From: Kiloniellales bacterium
GTDB lineage: Bacteria > Pseudomonadota > Alphaproteobacteria > Kiloniellales > JAKSDN01
DNA: 14,269 nt
Assembly (NCBI GenBank): GCA_022360075.1
Contig: JAKSDN010000871.1
Location: 1 to 14,269 of the forward strand
Reading direction: 5' to 3'
In this document: positions 1 through 7,966 of the stretch, one piece after another
Layout: each line of letters starts with the position of its first letter
Position numbering within the stretch: position 1 is the first letter of the stretch
Position numbers and translations under genes: made by a program
Notes under the pieces: generated by a model
What the model saw: only the letters and a program-made list of their open reading frames with translations
Told to the model about the DNA's origin: nothing
Databases searched by the model: none

Positions 1-326
1 AACCGTCCGGTGAACCACGGTGAGCGGTCGAGCTCCTCGTTAAAAGTCCTGGAGAAGTGTTCGAAGCTCATGGACCGGTGTTGGGGCCTGTCGCTTCCAG
101 TCGGCTACCGCGGAGGCTGAACTGATTGCCGCACGTGCCCTCGTTGGCGATGGGCGGCGAAGCTCTAAAGGTGCCGGGGCCCGTGTTCAGGCCTCCAGGC
201 CGGCGATGCCTGCCATGTTGAGCTGTACCGTGCCATCTACCTCGGCGACATGCCATTCAGCGGTTTCGAGCGCTGTCCCGAAATCCACCCGTTGCGACAG
301 TCAGCGATATCGCCCTCTGGACTTTA
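1..326. other. Left-edge region with no supported gene
   Basis: No coding region can be supported here. One plus-strand frame is open from the window edge to a TGA at 118-120 and could be the tail of an upstream gene, but its translation resembles no family I know. On the minus strand a 33-codon frame (288 down to 187, GTG start) looks protein-like but has no ribosome binding site and is preceded in frame by a stop. I treat the stretch as intergenic or eroded DNA. Its right end borders the AT-rich regulatory site that precedes the first aminotransferase. Confidence 0.4.
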
Positions 327-345
327 TAAATCTATCATATATAAG
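327..345 (+). promoter_or_regulatory. Putative GntR operator/promoter, site A
   Basis: AT-rich island in high-GC surroundings. Its 9-bp core TATCATATA is identical to site C (10312-10320), with 11 of 19 positions matching overall, so it is the weakest of the four copies. It also holds an inverted repeat, CTATC (332-336) and GATAG (345-349), separated by 8 bp. TATCAT at 333-338 could serve as a -10 element, but no good -35 is seen at the usual distance. The site ends 57 bp before the likely start of the first aminotransferase. Operator function is inferred from the recurrence of the motif and from the GntR gene in the window. Confidence 0.5.
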
Positions 346-402
346 ATAGGTTCTTTTCTTGGCGAATCAACGTTCAAAAGCACAACGGGAGAGATGGCCG
401 CG

Positions 403-1776
403 ATGTCAATTGTCAATCGGGACGAGGAGATGGAGGCGCTCCAAGAGTCGGCGCTCGATCACCTGTGGCTGCCATTCAGCCAGATGAACCAGTTCCTCGA
501 AGATCCTGACGACTTGACCATCTTCGTAGAGGGCGAGGGTTGCTGGCTGACAGACAGCCGGGGCGCCAGGATCTTCGACATGATGTCCGGCATGTGGCTC
601 AAGGCGATCGGCTACGGACGCAAAGAGATCGCCGAGGCCGTCTATCAGGCGATGCAAGGCATCACCTACAACCCCTGGGGCGCCACCAGCCGAAACACAA
701 TCGAGCTCTCCGCAAAGCTGGCGAGCCTGGCCCCTGACAAAGGCTCGAGAGTTTTCCTGGCGAGCGGTGGGTCCGAGGCCAACGAGACCGCCGTCAAGAT
801 GGCGAAGAAGTACCATCGCATCAGAGGCGATGCCGGGCGCTACAAGGTCGTGAGCCGCAGAGGGTCCTATCACGGCACCACGCATGCCACGATGACTCTC
901 GGCGGCGGCGGCGTCGCTGCACATCAGGACTACGGTCCGCTGCAGCCAGGCAGCGTGCACGTGTCGCAGCCGCACAGCTATCGTTGCGGTTACTGTAAGA
1001 AATCACCGACCTGCAATCTCGAGTGTGCGCGGGAAGTCGAGCGTGTCATTCAGTTCGAGGGTCCGGAAACCGTTGCGGCTTTCATCGGCGAGCCCATGTC
1101 CGTCGCAGCAGGAGTCACGATCCCACACCCAGACTACTGGCCGGCCATCAGATCGATCTGCGACAAGTATGGCGTGTTGCTGATCCTCGACGAAGTGGTC
1201 ACGGGCTTTGGTCGCACGGGCAAATGGTTCGCCAGTGAGCATTGGGACCTGCAGCCGGACATCACCAGCGTCGCCAAAGCCCTGAGCAGCGGTTACCTGC
1301 CTGTCGCGGCGACGATCGCTCGAAAGGAGGTGGCGGACACCTTCCTCGGAGCCGAGAAAGAGACCTTTCGCCACCTGATCACCTACGGGGGGCACCCAAT
1401 AGCCTGCGCCGCGGCCCTGGCCAACCTCGAGATCATCGAGAACGAGTCTCTGGTCGAGCACTCCGAGCGCATGGGACGGTACCTGTTCGAGCAACTGGAG
1501 GTGCTCAACAAGCACTCGATCGTTGGCGACATCAGGGGAGGATTCGGCCTCTTCTGTGGCGTCGAGCTGGTCAAGGACCGGGATAGCAAAGAGCCTTTCC
1601 CACCCGAGGCGAAAGTGCCTGAGAGGCTGACGGCGGTGTTCAGGAGACACGGACTCATGACGCGTGTCAGCAATGTCATACCGATCCTGCCGCCCTTGGT
1701 GATCTCAAAGGACGAGGTAGACCACATCGTTCGGGAGATCGACGCCAGCCTCAAAGAGCTGAGCGAAGAGATCTAG
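403..1776 (+). CDS. Class III PLP aminotransferase (omega-amine/amino acid type)
   Basis: Fold-type I class III aminotransferase, 457 residues, normal for the family. These enzymes move a terminal amino group from an amine or omega-amino acid, usually to pyruvate or 2-oxoglutarate, giving an aldehyde; the substrate here is unknown. Visible landmarks: SGGSEANETA (about 121-130) for phosphate binding, YHG at 156-158, cofactor Asp263 in ILDEVVTGFGRTG, and Schiff-base Lys292 in SVAKALSSGYLP. I chose ATG 403 because GGGAGAG at 387-393 lies about 9 bases upstream; ATG 394 abuts that sequence, and a far-upstream ATG at 250 would read through the AT-rich promoter. An unusual four-cysteine cluster (C195, C198, C204, C208) sits before the GEP motif. 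A 73-bp gap leads to the next gene, so the two are probably cotranscribed from site A. It is a distinct paralogue of the enzyme at 11194-12582. Confidence 0.9.
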   Translation: MSIVNRDEEMEALQESALDHLWLPFSQMNQFLEDPDDLTIFVEGEGCWLTDSRGARIFDMMSGMWLKAIGYGRKEIAEAVYQAMQGITYNPWGATSRNTIELSAKLASLAPDKGSRVFLASGGSEANETAVKMAKKYHRIRGDAGRYKVVSRRGSYHGTTHATMTLGGGGVAAHQDYGPLQPGSVHVSQPHSYRCGYCKKSPTCNLECAREVERVIQFEGPETVAAFIGEPMSVAAGVTIPHPDYWPAIRSICDKYGVLLILDEVVTGFGRTGKWFASEHWDLQPDITSVAKALSSGYLPVAATIARKEVADTFLGAEKETFRHLITYGGHPIACAAALANLEIIENESLVEHSERMGRYLFEQLEVLNKHSIVGDIRGGFGLFCGVELVKDRDSKEPFPPEAKVPERLTAVFRRHGLMTRVSNVIPILPPLVISKDEVDHIVREIDASLKELSEEI

Positions 1777-1849
1777 CAGCAGCCTCGCCGCTCGCTGTGT
1801 CGGGGCGCAAGCCGACATGGATCCAGCAAAGGACAGCGAGGTTTGAACG

Positions 1850-2548
1850 ATGCTTGGCCGATACTCGAAGGGCGTCCGGCTCGAGCGGTTCGACTACGCG
1901 AAACGCGGTGAGCCCGAGAAGATCGACATGAAGAGCGAGGGCTTCGGGGCTCGGGCTCCGGACGATCTCGAGCCGTGGATTGCGCGCTCTCGGGTGGCGA
2001 GTCGCGGCTTTTGCTACCGCATGGCCGAGGCCGACGAGAATGCGCCGGGATATCTTTCAATCTACGAACTGGAAGAAGATGATCTCGAAGCTGCTGCGCT
2101 AGCGTTTGAGGCGCAGCGGGTCGAGCATCGCAGACAGGAGCAAGGCCAGCCTGCGGTGCAAATTGCCGACGCCGCTACCTGGCGCCGTGTCGGGCCGGAT
2201 TTCCGTTCCGCCGGGTCGAGGGGGGCCGCCGTGTCGGGCCTCCTCGCAATCGAGGCCCTGTGCACGGACCCGAGCAAGCTGGAAGACTATAACCGTTGGT
2301 ACAACGCCACCCATGTCCCCGACATGTTGGGGACCGGCCTCTATCACACGGCTTATCGCTTCGAGAACATCTCACCCGAGCCTGGGCGTGGCGCCTATCT
2401 CGCGCTCTATGAGACCGACCAAGATCCGCTGTCGGCACAGCGAGCGTTCTGGCAGGACTTCCGACCCATCTGGATCGAGACGGGACGGGTCATCGATACG
2501 ATGAAGGTGGTCTCGGCCCGCAGCTATCGGCAGCTCTCGTTCTCGTAA
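1850..2548 (+). CDS. Two-repeat alpha/beta-barrel-like protein of unknown function
   Basis: No firm family match; 232 residues. The C-terminal half (about 125-232) contains YNRWYNATHVPDML followed by a short strand, then YLALYET and a helix. This pattern is typical of small ferredoxin-like dimeric alpha/beta-barrel proteins (EthD and stress-responsive A/B-barrel relatives). The N-terminal half looks like a diverged copy: WIARSRVASRGFCYRM then GYLSIYELEEDDLEAA aligns with HVPDMLGTGLYHTAYRF then YLALYETDQDPLSAQ, but the WYxxHVP histidine motif is lost. ATG 1850 is the first start after an in-frame TGA at 1844-1846, with AGCGAGG upstream. No signal peptide or membrane segment is visible. Being next to the aminotransferase, it may act on or sequester the same pathway's intermediates; this is inference only. 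Confidence 0.7.
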   Translation: MLGRYSKGVRLERFDYAKRGEPEKIDMKSEGFGARAPDDLEPWIARSRVASRGFCYRMAEADENAPGYLSIYELEEDDLEAAALAFEAQRVEHRRQEQGQPAVQIADAATWRRVGPDFRSAGSRGAAVSGLLAIEALCTDPSKLEDYNRWYNATHVPDMLGTGLYHTAYRFENISPEPGRGAYLALYETDQDPLSAQRAFWQDFRPIWIETGRVIDTMKVVSARSYRQLSFS

Positions 2549-2845
2549 CAGGCGTGGGCTCCGTGGCCGAGCATCGGGATTCGCCTCTCCGGTAAGGCGC
2601 CTGAGACCGTTTAGAGCTCGGCCCTCGGCCGTCGCGTCGGAGGTCGACGACACGGTCCGAACCGCCGCCGGGCACGAGCGCGCCACCTGTTCGGTGGTGC
2701 CAAGCGATCCTTCCTGCCGTCGAGCCGGCCCTACGCACGGCCGACATCGGGTCGCTCGGCCGAACCATCTGGCCGAGGCCCGGATCGTCGGGGCGCTTGG
2801 GATCGCGCTCAGGCCAAGTCTTCCCTTGCAAACCAAAACATCTTA
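2549..2845. other. Intergenic stretch without a supported gene
   Basis: This stretch separates the first unit from the transporter operon. Antisense frames are open across it but lack ribosome binding sites or recognisable protein features, and they continue into the preceding gene, so I do not call them. The only structure seen is a possible hairpin at 2680-2700. Base composition changes abruptly at about 2830, where the AT-rich operator begins. Confidence 0.5.
2680..2700 (+). terminator. Possible stem-loop after first unit
   Basis: GCGCCACC (2680-2687) can pair with GGTGGTGC (2693-2700) around a five-base loop, giving an 8-bp stem with one G-U pair. It lies about 130 bp after the preceding stop codon. 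No T-run follows, so an intrinsic terminator is doubtful; it may be a chance hairpin in GC-rich DNA. Confidence 0.25.
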
Positions 2846-2872
2846 AGATACTATAATATAGATCTTAAGATG
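2839..2872 (+). promoter_or_regulatory. Putative GntR operator/promoter, site B, with nested palindromes
   Basis: This is the most symmetrical of the four AT-rich sites. CATCTTAAGAT (2839-2849) and ATCTTAAGATG (2862-2872) form a perfect 11-bp inverted repeat around a 12-bp spacer. Each arm contains the self-complementary ATCTTAAGAT, so the arms are also direct repeats 22 bp apart. The middle holds a separate odd palindrome, CTATA-A-TATAG (2851-2861). The shared 19-bp motif is 2846-2864 and matches site C at 15 of 19 positions and site D at 15 of 19. TATAAT at 2852-2857 is a perfect -10 hexamer, so the operator probably overlaps the promoter of the transporter operon. The start codon is 156 bp downstream, leaving a long leader. 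Confidence 0.6.
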
Positions 2873-3020
2873 AAAACGACGGAGATCGACGTCCTTTGGA
2901 ATGCCGCTTGATCGCGGTCTATAGCCGGGCGGGTCCCGCCGAAGAGCCGTGTTCAGTGGGCCGCGTGTTGCCGGGGCCCGCCAGAACGGCCCGGAAAAGA
3001 AGCTCAAGGGGAGGAACGAG

Positions 3021-4043
3021 ATGACGAGGCTGTTGCTGGCGCTGGTATGCGTTGTTGGAGCCGTTCTGCTTTCCGGAGTCCAAGCATCGGCGGGAGAGAA
3101 GGTGATCGTTGGCTGGATACCCACCGTTTCGCCCTACGAGGCGGCGATCTGCGGCGACTCCTTCTCCGATGCGACGGGCTACGAAGTGGATTGGCGCAAG
3201 TTCGAGTCCGGTCCGTCCGTGATAGCGGCTTTGGCTTCCGGAGAGGTCCCAATATCGTTTCTCGGGTCTACGCCAGCCGCGGCGGCGATCAGCCAGGGCC
3301 TGGAGATCGACGTCTTTTGGGTCGTGTCGTTCATCGCCACCGGCGAAGCTCTGATCGCTCGGCCGGAGGCCGGTATCACGGGACCGCAGGACCTGCGAGG
3401 CAAGACCCTGGCAACCCCCTTCGGCTCGACGAGCCACTATCACTTGCTCGTTGCCTTGAAGAACTTCGGCATTGCCCCGGAGGAGGCCAAGATCGTCGGC
3501 ATGACGCCACCGCAGATCGCCGCCGCGTGGACCCGCGGCGACATCGACGGTTCCTACGTCTGGGATCCGGTTCTGGCGAAGCTGAAGGATCAAGGCGGAA
3601 AAGTCGTTGTCGACTCGGGCCAGCTCGCCGACTGGGGCGAGGCGATCCTCAATCTCTTCGTCGTCCGAAAGGACTGGGCGAAAGAGCACCCGGAGTTCAT
3701 GGCGGCCTTCGTGTCCAAGGTGGCGAAGATGGACGCCGACTACCGTCAAAATCCGTCATCCTGGGCCGCCGACTCGGAGCACGCCGGATGCCTGGAAAGC
3801 CTTATGGGCGTCAAGCCTGCCGATGTCCCGCGGATCCTCGAGACCTTCGTGTTCCCTTCGTTGACCGAAGCCGTGACACCGGAGTGGATCGGTGGCTCTG
3901 ACGGCGGTCGTGTCGCGCGTTGGCTCAAGCTGACGGCCGAGTTCCTGAAGGATCAGAACAAGATCTCGAACGTCCTGCCCGACTATGGCGTCGGCGTGAC
4001 GGATAGATGGGCCAAAGAAGCTCTCAAAGAGAGCAGCCAGTAA
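3021..4043 (+). CDS. tauA: TauA-like periplasmic substrate-binding protein
   Basis: Periplasmic receptor of a taurine/nitrate/sulfonate-type ABC importer, 340 residues. ATG 3021 follows a strong AGGGGAGGA (3007-3015). Residues 1-24 form a signal peptide: MTR, a hydrophobic core, then cleavage after ASA. Family landmarks match TauA closely: ISFLGSTPAAAAISQGL (GxLGSxP loop), LRGKTLATPFGSTSHYHLL, and PPQIAAAWTRGDIDGSYVWDP, followed by VVRKDWAKEHPEF. The ligand is probably a small anionic sulfonate or sulfate ester, but taurine itself is not proven. It is the first gene of the operon transcribed from site B. The ATPase and permease genes follow only after two enzyme genes. A hairpin lies just after the stop codon, as is common after binding-protein genes that need higher expression. 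Confidence 0.88.
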   Translation: MTRLLLALVCVVGAVLLSGVQASAGEKVIVGWIPTVSPYEAAICGDSFSDATGYEVDWRKFESGPSVIAALASGEVPISFLGSTPAAAAISQGLEIDVFWVVSFIATGEALIARPEAGITGPQDLRGKTLATPFGSTSHYHLLVALKNFGIAPEEAKIVGMTPPQIAAAWTRGDIDGSYVWDPVLAKLKDQGGKVVVDSGQLADWGEAILNLFVVRKDWAKEHPEFMAAFVSKVAKMDADYRQNPSSWAADSEHAGCLESLMGVKPADVPRILETFVFPSLTEAVTPEWIGGSDGGRVARWLKLTAEFLKDQNKISNVLPDYGVGVTDRWAKEALKESSQ

Positions 4044-4060
4044 ACGGCGGAAATGCGAGC

Positions 4061-4090
4061 GGGGATGGGCTCCTTTCCTGGCCCATCTCC
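4061..4090 (+). terminator. Stem-loop after the binding-protein gene
   Basis: GGGGATGGGC (4061-4070) pairs with GCCCATCTCC (4081-4090) to form a 10-bp stem with one G-U pair and a 10-base loop, starting 18 bases after the stop codon. No T-run follows, so full termination is unlikely. It fits a transcript-stabilising or attenuating hairpin that would favour the binding protein over the downstream genes. Confidence 0.45.
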
Positions 4091-4170
4091 CTAGCCCGTC
4101 GCCGCGTTACAAGAGCCGGCGAACCTCCCCCGACCTGCACATCCGAATTGACGGCTGGAGTTCTCCATCG

Positions 4171-5541
4171 ATGAAGCCAAACATCGTGTTCGTCTTCGCC
4201 GATCAACTGCGCGCCTCGTCGCTTGGCTTCGTTGGCGAAGAAGCCGTCATCACGCCCAACATCGATGCTTTGGCAAAGAGGGGGGCGGTCTTTACGACGG
4301 CCGTTTCCGCGACACCGATTTGCGGCCCCTATCGAGGGTCGCTTCTGACCGGACGGTCCGCAGTCTCCACGGGTCTCGTGTTGAACGACATACCCCTGCC
4401 CGCCGAAAGCAACACGATCGGCAAGACGCTGAAGGGCGAGGGTTACAAAACGGCCTACATCGGCAAGTGGCACTTGGACGGACCCGATCGCCTCGCGCCG
4501 GTTCCCAAAGATCGGCGCCAAGGCTTCGACCTCTGGGCGGCCGCCAACTTCGAGCACAACTACCGCCGCTCCAAGTACTTCGACGACCTCGATCAGCCAA
4601 AGGTGTGGACCGGATTCGATGCGGAAGCGCAAACCGATCGAGCGATCGAGTTTCTCAACGATAGCGAGCGAAGTGATCCGTTCTGCCTCTTCCTGTCATG
4701 GGGGCCACCCCACAATCCATACCGGATGGTGCCGCAGACCTATCTGGACATGTACGAGCCGGGGGCTCTGACGCCGCGGCCGAACTGTCCCGACATGCCC
4801 CGCGAGGACTTGTGGGGCTACTATGCGCAGACGAGCTTCCTCGACACGTTGCTGGGTCGGATCATCAAGACGATCGACGATCTCGGGCTCTTCGATCGCA
4901 CCATAGTGGTCTTTACGTCGGATCACGGCGACATGCACGGGTCGCATGGCGTCTACAAGAAGCAGTGGCCGTGGGAGGAGTCGATAAGAGTCCCCTTTGT
5001 CGTGAGCTATCCGCCTGCGATCGCGGCGGGCAGCCGGTTGCAGTTTCCGATCAGCGTCGTCGACATCATGCCGACCTTGCTCGGACTTGCCGGCATTCAG
5101 GTGCCGGACTCGGTCGAGGGCGTCGATCTGTCGCCCTGTATCGGAGGACGAAGAGCGGACCCGCCGTCCTCCGTGCTTCTTATGAACCCCTGCCCGTCGA
5201 CGGTCATCGATCCGAGAGGAGAGGACATCTATCCGACCTTTCAAGGCCGTCGCATGGAGTACCGCGGCGTGCGGACCTCCCGACACACTTACATTCGGAC
5301 CATCGAGGGGCCGTGGCTGCTCTACGACAACGTCGAAGATCCCTATCAGCTCGAGAACTTGATCGACGATCCCAGTCGGCGATCCTTGCGCGAGGAATGC
5401 GATTTCCTCATGCGCGGGCATATGGAGAGGATCGGCGACGAATTGGCGCCGCGCGAATTCTACTACGCCAAGTTCGGTCTAGAGGTGAACCAGCGCGGGC
5501 AGATCAAGAACATCGTTCAGAACAGCTATCCAGATGGGTAG
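4171..5541 (+). CDS. Cytoplasmic type I sulfatase (formylglycine-dependent)
   Basis: Alkaline-phosphatase-superfamily sulfatase of 456 residues that would hydrolyse a sulfate ester (or, in some relatives, a phosphonate ester). Landmarks: metal ligand Asp11 in FVFADQ; Cys51 in CGPYRGSLLTGR, a C-x-P-x-R site suited to conversion to formylglycine; Arg55; Lys99 and His101 in YIGKWHLDG; His181 in WGPPHNPY; Asp251/His252 in FTSDHGDMHGSHG; and Lys263/264. The second N-terminal metal residue is Gln12 rather than the more common Asp; ADQ occurs in known relatives. There is no signal peptide, so it acts in the cytoplasm on an imported substrate. ATG 4171 has GGAG at 4157-4160. It sits between the TauA-like gene and the dehydrogenase gene, which links it to the transported compound. 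The activating enzyme is not in the window. Confidence 0.88.
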   Translation: MKPNIVFVFADQLRASSLGFVGEEAVITPNIDALAKRGAVFTTAVSATPICGPYRGSLLTGRSAVSTGLVLNDIPLPAESNTIGKTLKGEGYKTAYIGKWHLDGPDRLAPVPKDRRQGFDLWAAANFEHNYRRSKYFDDLDQPKVWTGFDAEAQTDRAIEFLNDSERSDPFCLFLSWGPPHNPYRMVPQTYLDMYEPGALTPRPNCPDMPREDLWGYYAQTSFLDTLLGRIIKTIDDLGLFDRTIVVFTSDHGDMHGSHGVYKKQWPWEESIRVPFVVSYPPAIAAGSRLQFPISVVDIMPTLLGLAGIQVPDSVEGVDLSPCIGGRRADPPSSVLLMNPCPSTVIDPRGEDIYPTFQGRRMEYRGVRTSRHTYIRTIEGPWLLYDNVEDPYQLENLIDDPSRRSLREECDFLMRGHMERIGDELAPREFYYAKFGLEVNQRGQIKNIVQNSYPDG

Positions 5542-5618
5542 TCGCAAAGCTGGCGAAAACAGTGAGCGGGCAGTTTCCTTCTCTCGAGACGCATGCCCGG
5601 CGAGCAAGAGGCAAGGCC

Positions 5619-7055
5619 ATGTATCCTGAGTTATCGCTCCATATCGACGGCCGGTGGTGCAAGGGCAGTGACGGCAAGTCCGAGCCCGTCATCGATCCGG
5701 CGACCGAGAGCGAGATAGGCTCGGTGCCGCACGCATCGAAGGACGACCTCGATCGAGCGCTGGAATCCGCGCGGACGGCCTTTGATCTGTGGCGACGGGT
5801 GCCGGCCGTGGACCGCGGCAAGGTGCTGAAGAATGCCGCGCAGTTGATGCGGGATCGGCTCGAGGACATCGCGCGTGCGCTGACCCTGGAGCAGGGCAAG
5901 CCCCTGCAGGAGGCGCGAGCCGAGACCCTCTTTGCGGCAGATGTGATCGAGTGGTACGCGGAGGAAGGCAAGCGCGCCTATGGCCGGGTCGTGCCCGCTC
6001 GCGCGCAAGGTCTCCGCCAGATGGTGCTCAGCGAGCCGGTCGGACCGTCCCTGGCGCTCTCGCCCTGGAACTTCCCGGCGACCCTAGCAGCGAGAAAGAT
6101 CGCGGGTGCCTTGGCGGCTGGCTGCTCGTGCATCATCAAGCCGTCGGAAGAGACGCCGGCGACGGCTATCGCAATTGCCCAAGTTTTGGAGGAGTCGGGC
6201 CTGCCGCCAGGAGTGCTGAATGTCGTGTTTGGTGTGCCGGCGGAGGTCTCGGAGCATCTCATCGCCTCGCCCGTGATCCGCAAGGTGTCCTTCACGGGGT
6301 CGATCCCCGTTGGTAAACACTTGGCGCGGCTGGCCGCCGATGGCGTAAAGAAGTGCACGCTCGAGCTCGGGGGCAACGCGCCGCTCATCGTGTTCTCTGA
6401 CGCCGATGCGGAGCGATCCGCAGAGCTGGCGGCCGTCGGCAAGTATAGGAATGCAGGGCAGGTCTGCATCTCCCCGAGCCGGTTCTTCGTCCATGAAGCG
6501 GTCCATGATCGCTTTGTTCAGAGATACAGCGACATCTCCCGCAGCCTCCGGGTCGGTCCCGGCCTCGAGGACGGCATAGAGATCGGCGCGCTTGCGAATG
6601 CGCGACGGCTCGATGCGATGGAGCGCTTGGTCGCGGACGCCAGGGATCGCGGCGCGAAGGTCCTGTGCGGGGGGAAGCGGGTCGGCAATCGCGGCTTCTT
6701 CTTCGAGCCGACCGTTTTGACGGATGTCGAGGACGAAGCGGATGTCATGGCCGAAGAGGTCTTCGGTCCGGTGACGCCTGTCGTCCGCTTCAGCGACTTC
6801 GACGATGTGGTGCGGCGGGCGAATGCCGTCCCGCAAGGCCTAGCGGCCTACGCCTTTTCGAGATCGGCAGAAACCTGCGCGGCGATCGCCGACGCCCTCA
6901 GTGCGGGCATGATCGGTATCAATCACACGATGATCTTCACGCCCGAGACGCCCTTCGGCGGCGTCAAGGAAAGCGGCTACGGAAGCGAAGGCGGGATAGA
7001 GGGGCTCGAGGCATACATGGACACGAAGCTGGTCTCTCAGGCGGGCATGTCATGA
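5619..7055 (+). CDS. NAD(P)-dependent aldehyde dehydrogenase, succinate-semialdehyde type
   Basis: Aldehyde dehydrogenase of 478 residues, the usual length for the GabD-like group, oxidising an aldehyde to its carboxylate. Landmarks: Asn151 in SPWNFP, Lys174 in IIKPSEETP, the nucleotide loop FTGSIPVGKH (225-234), general base Glu249 in LELGGNAP, nucleophile Cys283 in NAGQVCISPSR, and the C-terminal PFGGVKESGYGSEGG. The start is ATG 5619 with AGAGG at 5606-5611; the frame is open upstream only as a shadow inside the sulfatase gene. Its natural partner is an aminotransferase product, for example a semialdehyde or a sulfonated aldehyde. The stop codon overlaps the next start by four bases (ATGA), so it should be translationally coupled to the ATPase gene. 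The true aldehyde cannot be read from the sequence. Confidence 0.93.
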   Translation: MYPELSLHIDGRWCKGSDGKSEPVIDPATESEIGSVPHASKDDLDRALESARTAFDLWRRVPAVDRGKVLKNAAQLMRDRLEDIARALTLEQGKPLQEARAETLFAADVIEWYAEEGKRAYGRVVPARAQGLRQMVLSEPVGPSLALSPWNFPATLAARKIAGALAAGCSCIIKPSEETPATAIAIAQVLEESGLPPGVLNVVFGVPAEVSEHLIASPVIRKVSFTGSIPVGKHLARLAADGVKKCTLELGGNAPLIVFSDADAERSAELAAVGKYRNAGQVCISPSRFFVHEAVHDRFVQRYSDISRSLRVGPGLEDGIEIGALANARRLDAMERLVADARDRGAKVLCGGKRVGNRGFFFEPTVLTDVEDEADVMAEEVFGPVTPVVRFSDFDDVVRRANAVPQGLAAYAFSRSAETCAAIADALSAGMIGINHTMIFTPETPFGGVKESGYGSEGGIEGLEAYMDTKLVSQAGMS

Positions 7056-7951
7056 GGTCGGTTGCGACCGGGCCCTCCAGCCAGGCCGTCGCCACCGGGA
7101 GCCCGAGTCTAAGGTCAGGTCCCTCGGCAATCGGTCTCGGCCGGCCAAGCGCCCCCGAGCCTGAGCGATCTTCGCATCGCTTGGAGGTCGACCGGGTCTC
7201 GGTGACCTACCGTGACCGGAGCGGCAAGACGCTGCAGGCGCTAGAGGATGTGTCTCTCACGGTCGAAGGACGAGAGCTCGTCGTCGTTCTCGGCGCGTCC
7301 GGATGTGGGAAGACCACACTCCTGAACGTCATCGCAGGTTTCATGACCCCGACGCGGGGCGCGGTCTACCTGGATGGCGAAGAGATCAAGGGCCCAGGCG
7401 CCGAGCGAGGGATGGTCTTCCAGACTCACACCCTCATGCCATGGCTGAGCGTCAGGGAGAACGTCGAGCTGGGACTGAAGTTCCAAGGCGTGGCAAAGCC
7501 GATCCGACGCGAGATCGCGGAAAGGAACCTGGCGCTCGTGGACCTTCAGGACTTCTACGACCGGCCGGTCTATGAGCTTTCGGGTGGGATGCAGCAACGC
7601 GTTGGACTGGCGCGCGCATTGGCGAACGATCCAGCGGTTCTCCTTATGGATGAGCCCTTGGGGGCGCTCGACGCCCTGACTCGGGAGAACATGCAAGAGC
7701 TCGTCTTGCGTGTTTGGCAGGAGACCGGGAAGACGATCGTACTGATCACTCACAGCGTCGAGGAAGCCGTGTTCATGGCGACGCGCCTCATCATCATGTC
7801 GCCGCGTCCCGGCAGGATCACCAATGCTTTCGATCTTCGGTTCTGCCGCGGCTACCTGGGCTGTGCGGACGCTCGTGCAATCAAGTCCGACCGGGACTTC
7901 ATTGCGATGCGCGAGACGGCCTTGAACATCATCCGCAAGGATCAGGGCTGA
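7052..7951 (+). CDS. tauB: TauB-like ABC transporter ATPase
   Basis: ATP-binding subunit of a taurine/nitrate/sulfonate-type importer, 299 residues. Walker [10 protein letters not shown] (81-89), Q-loop [10 protein letters not shown], signature LSGGMQQR (176-183), Walker B VLLMDEP (196-202), D-loop GALD and switch histidine His234 in LITHSVEEA are all present, so it should be active. A Ser/Pro/Gly-rich N-terminal tail of about 43 residues precedes the ABC domain; relatives usually start near [11 protein letters not shown] kept ATG 7052 because its ATGA overlap with the dehydrogenase stop implies coupling and no better start is evident inside the tail. It works with the permease 15 bp downstream and the binding protein at 3021. 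Confidence 0.9.
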   Translation: MRSVATGPSSQAVATGSPSLRSGPSAIGLGRPSAPEPERSSHRLEVDRVSVTYRDRSGKTLQALEDVSLTVEGRELVVVLGASGCGKTTLLNVIAGFMTPTRGAVYLDGEEIKGPGAERGMVFQTHTLMPWLSVRENVELGLKFQGVAKPIRREIAERNLALVDLQDFYDRPVYELSGGMQQRVGLARALANDPAVLLMDEPLGALDALTRENMQELVLRVWQETGKTIVLITHSVEEAVFMATRLIIMSPRPGRITNAFDLRFCRGYLGCADARAIKSDRDFIAMRETALNIIRKDQG

Positions 7952-7966
7952 ATTGGGGGGTGGGCA

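Noticed and set aside
187..288. Minus-strand 33-codon frame with protein-like translation ending in NMAGIAGLEA
   Set aside because: Preceded in frame by a stop, no ribosome binding site and no family match; could be a gene remnant but cannot be supported.
250..402. ATG 250 as start of the first aminotransferase
   Set aside because: It would place the AT-rich operator/promoter inside the coding sequence and add 51 residues unlike family N-termini; ATG 403 has a well-spaced ribosome binding site.
2870..2911. Possible 13-residue leader peptide starting inside site B
   Set aside because: No ribosome binding site, no run of regulatory codons, and no attenuator structure following it.
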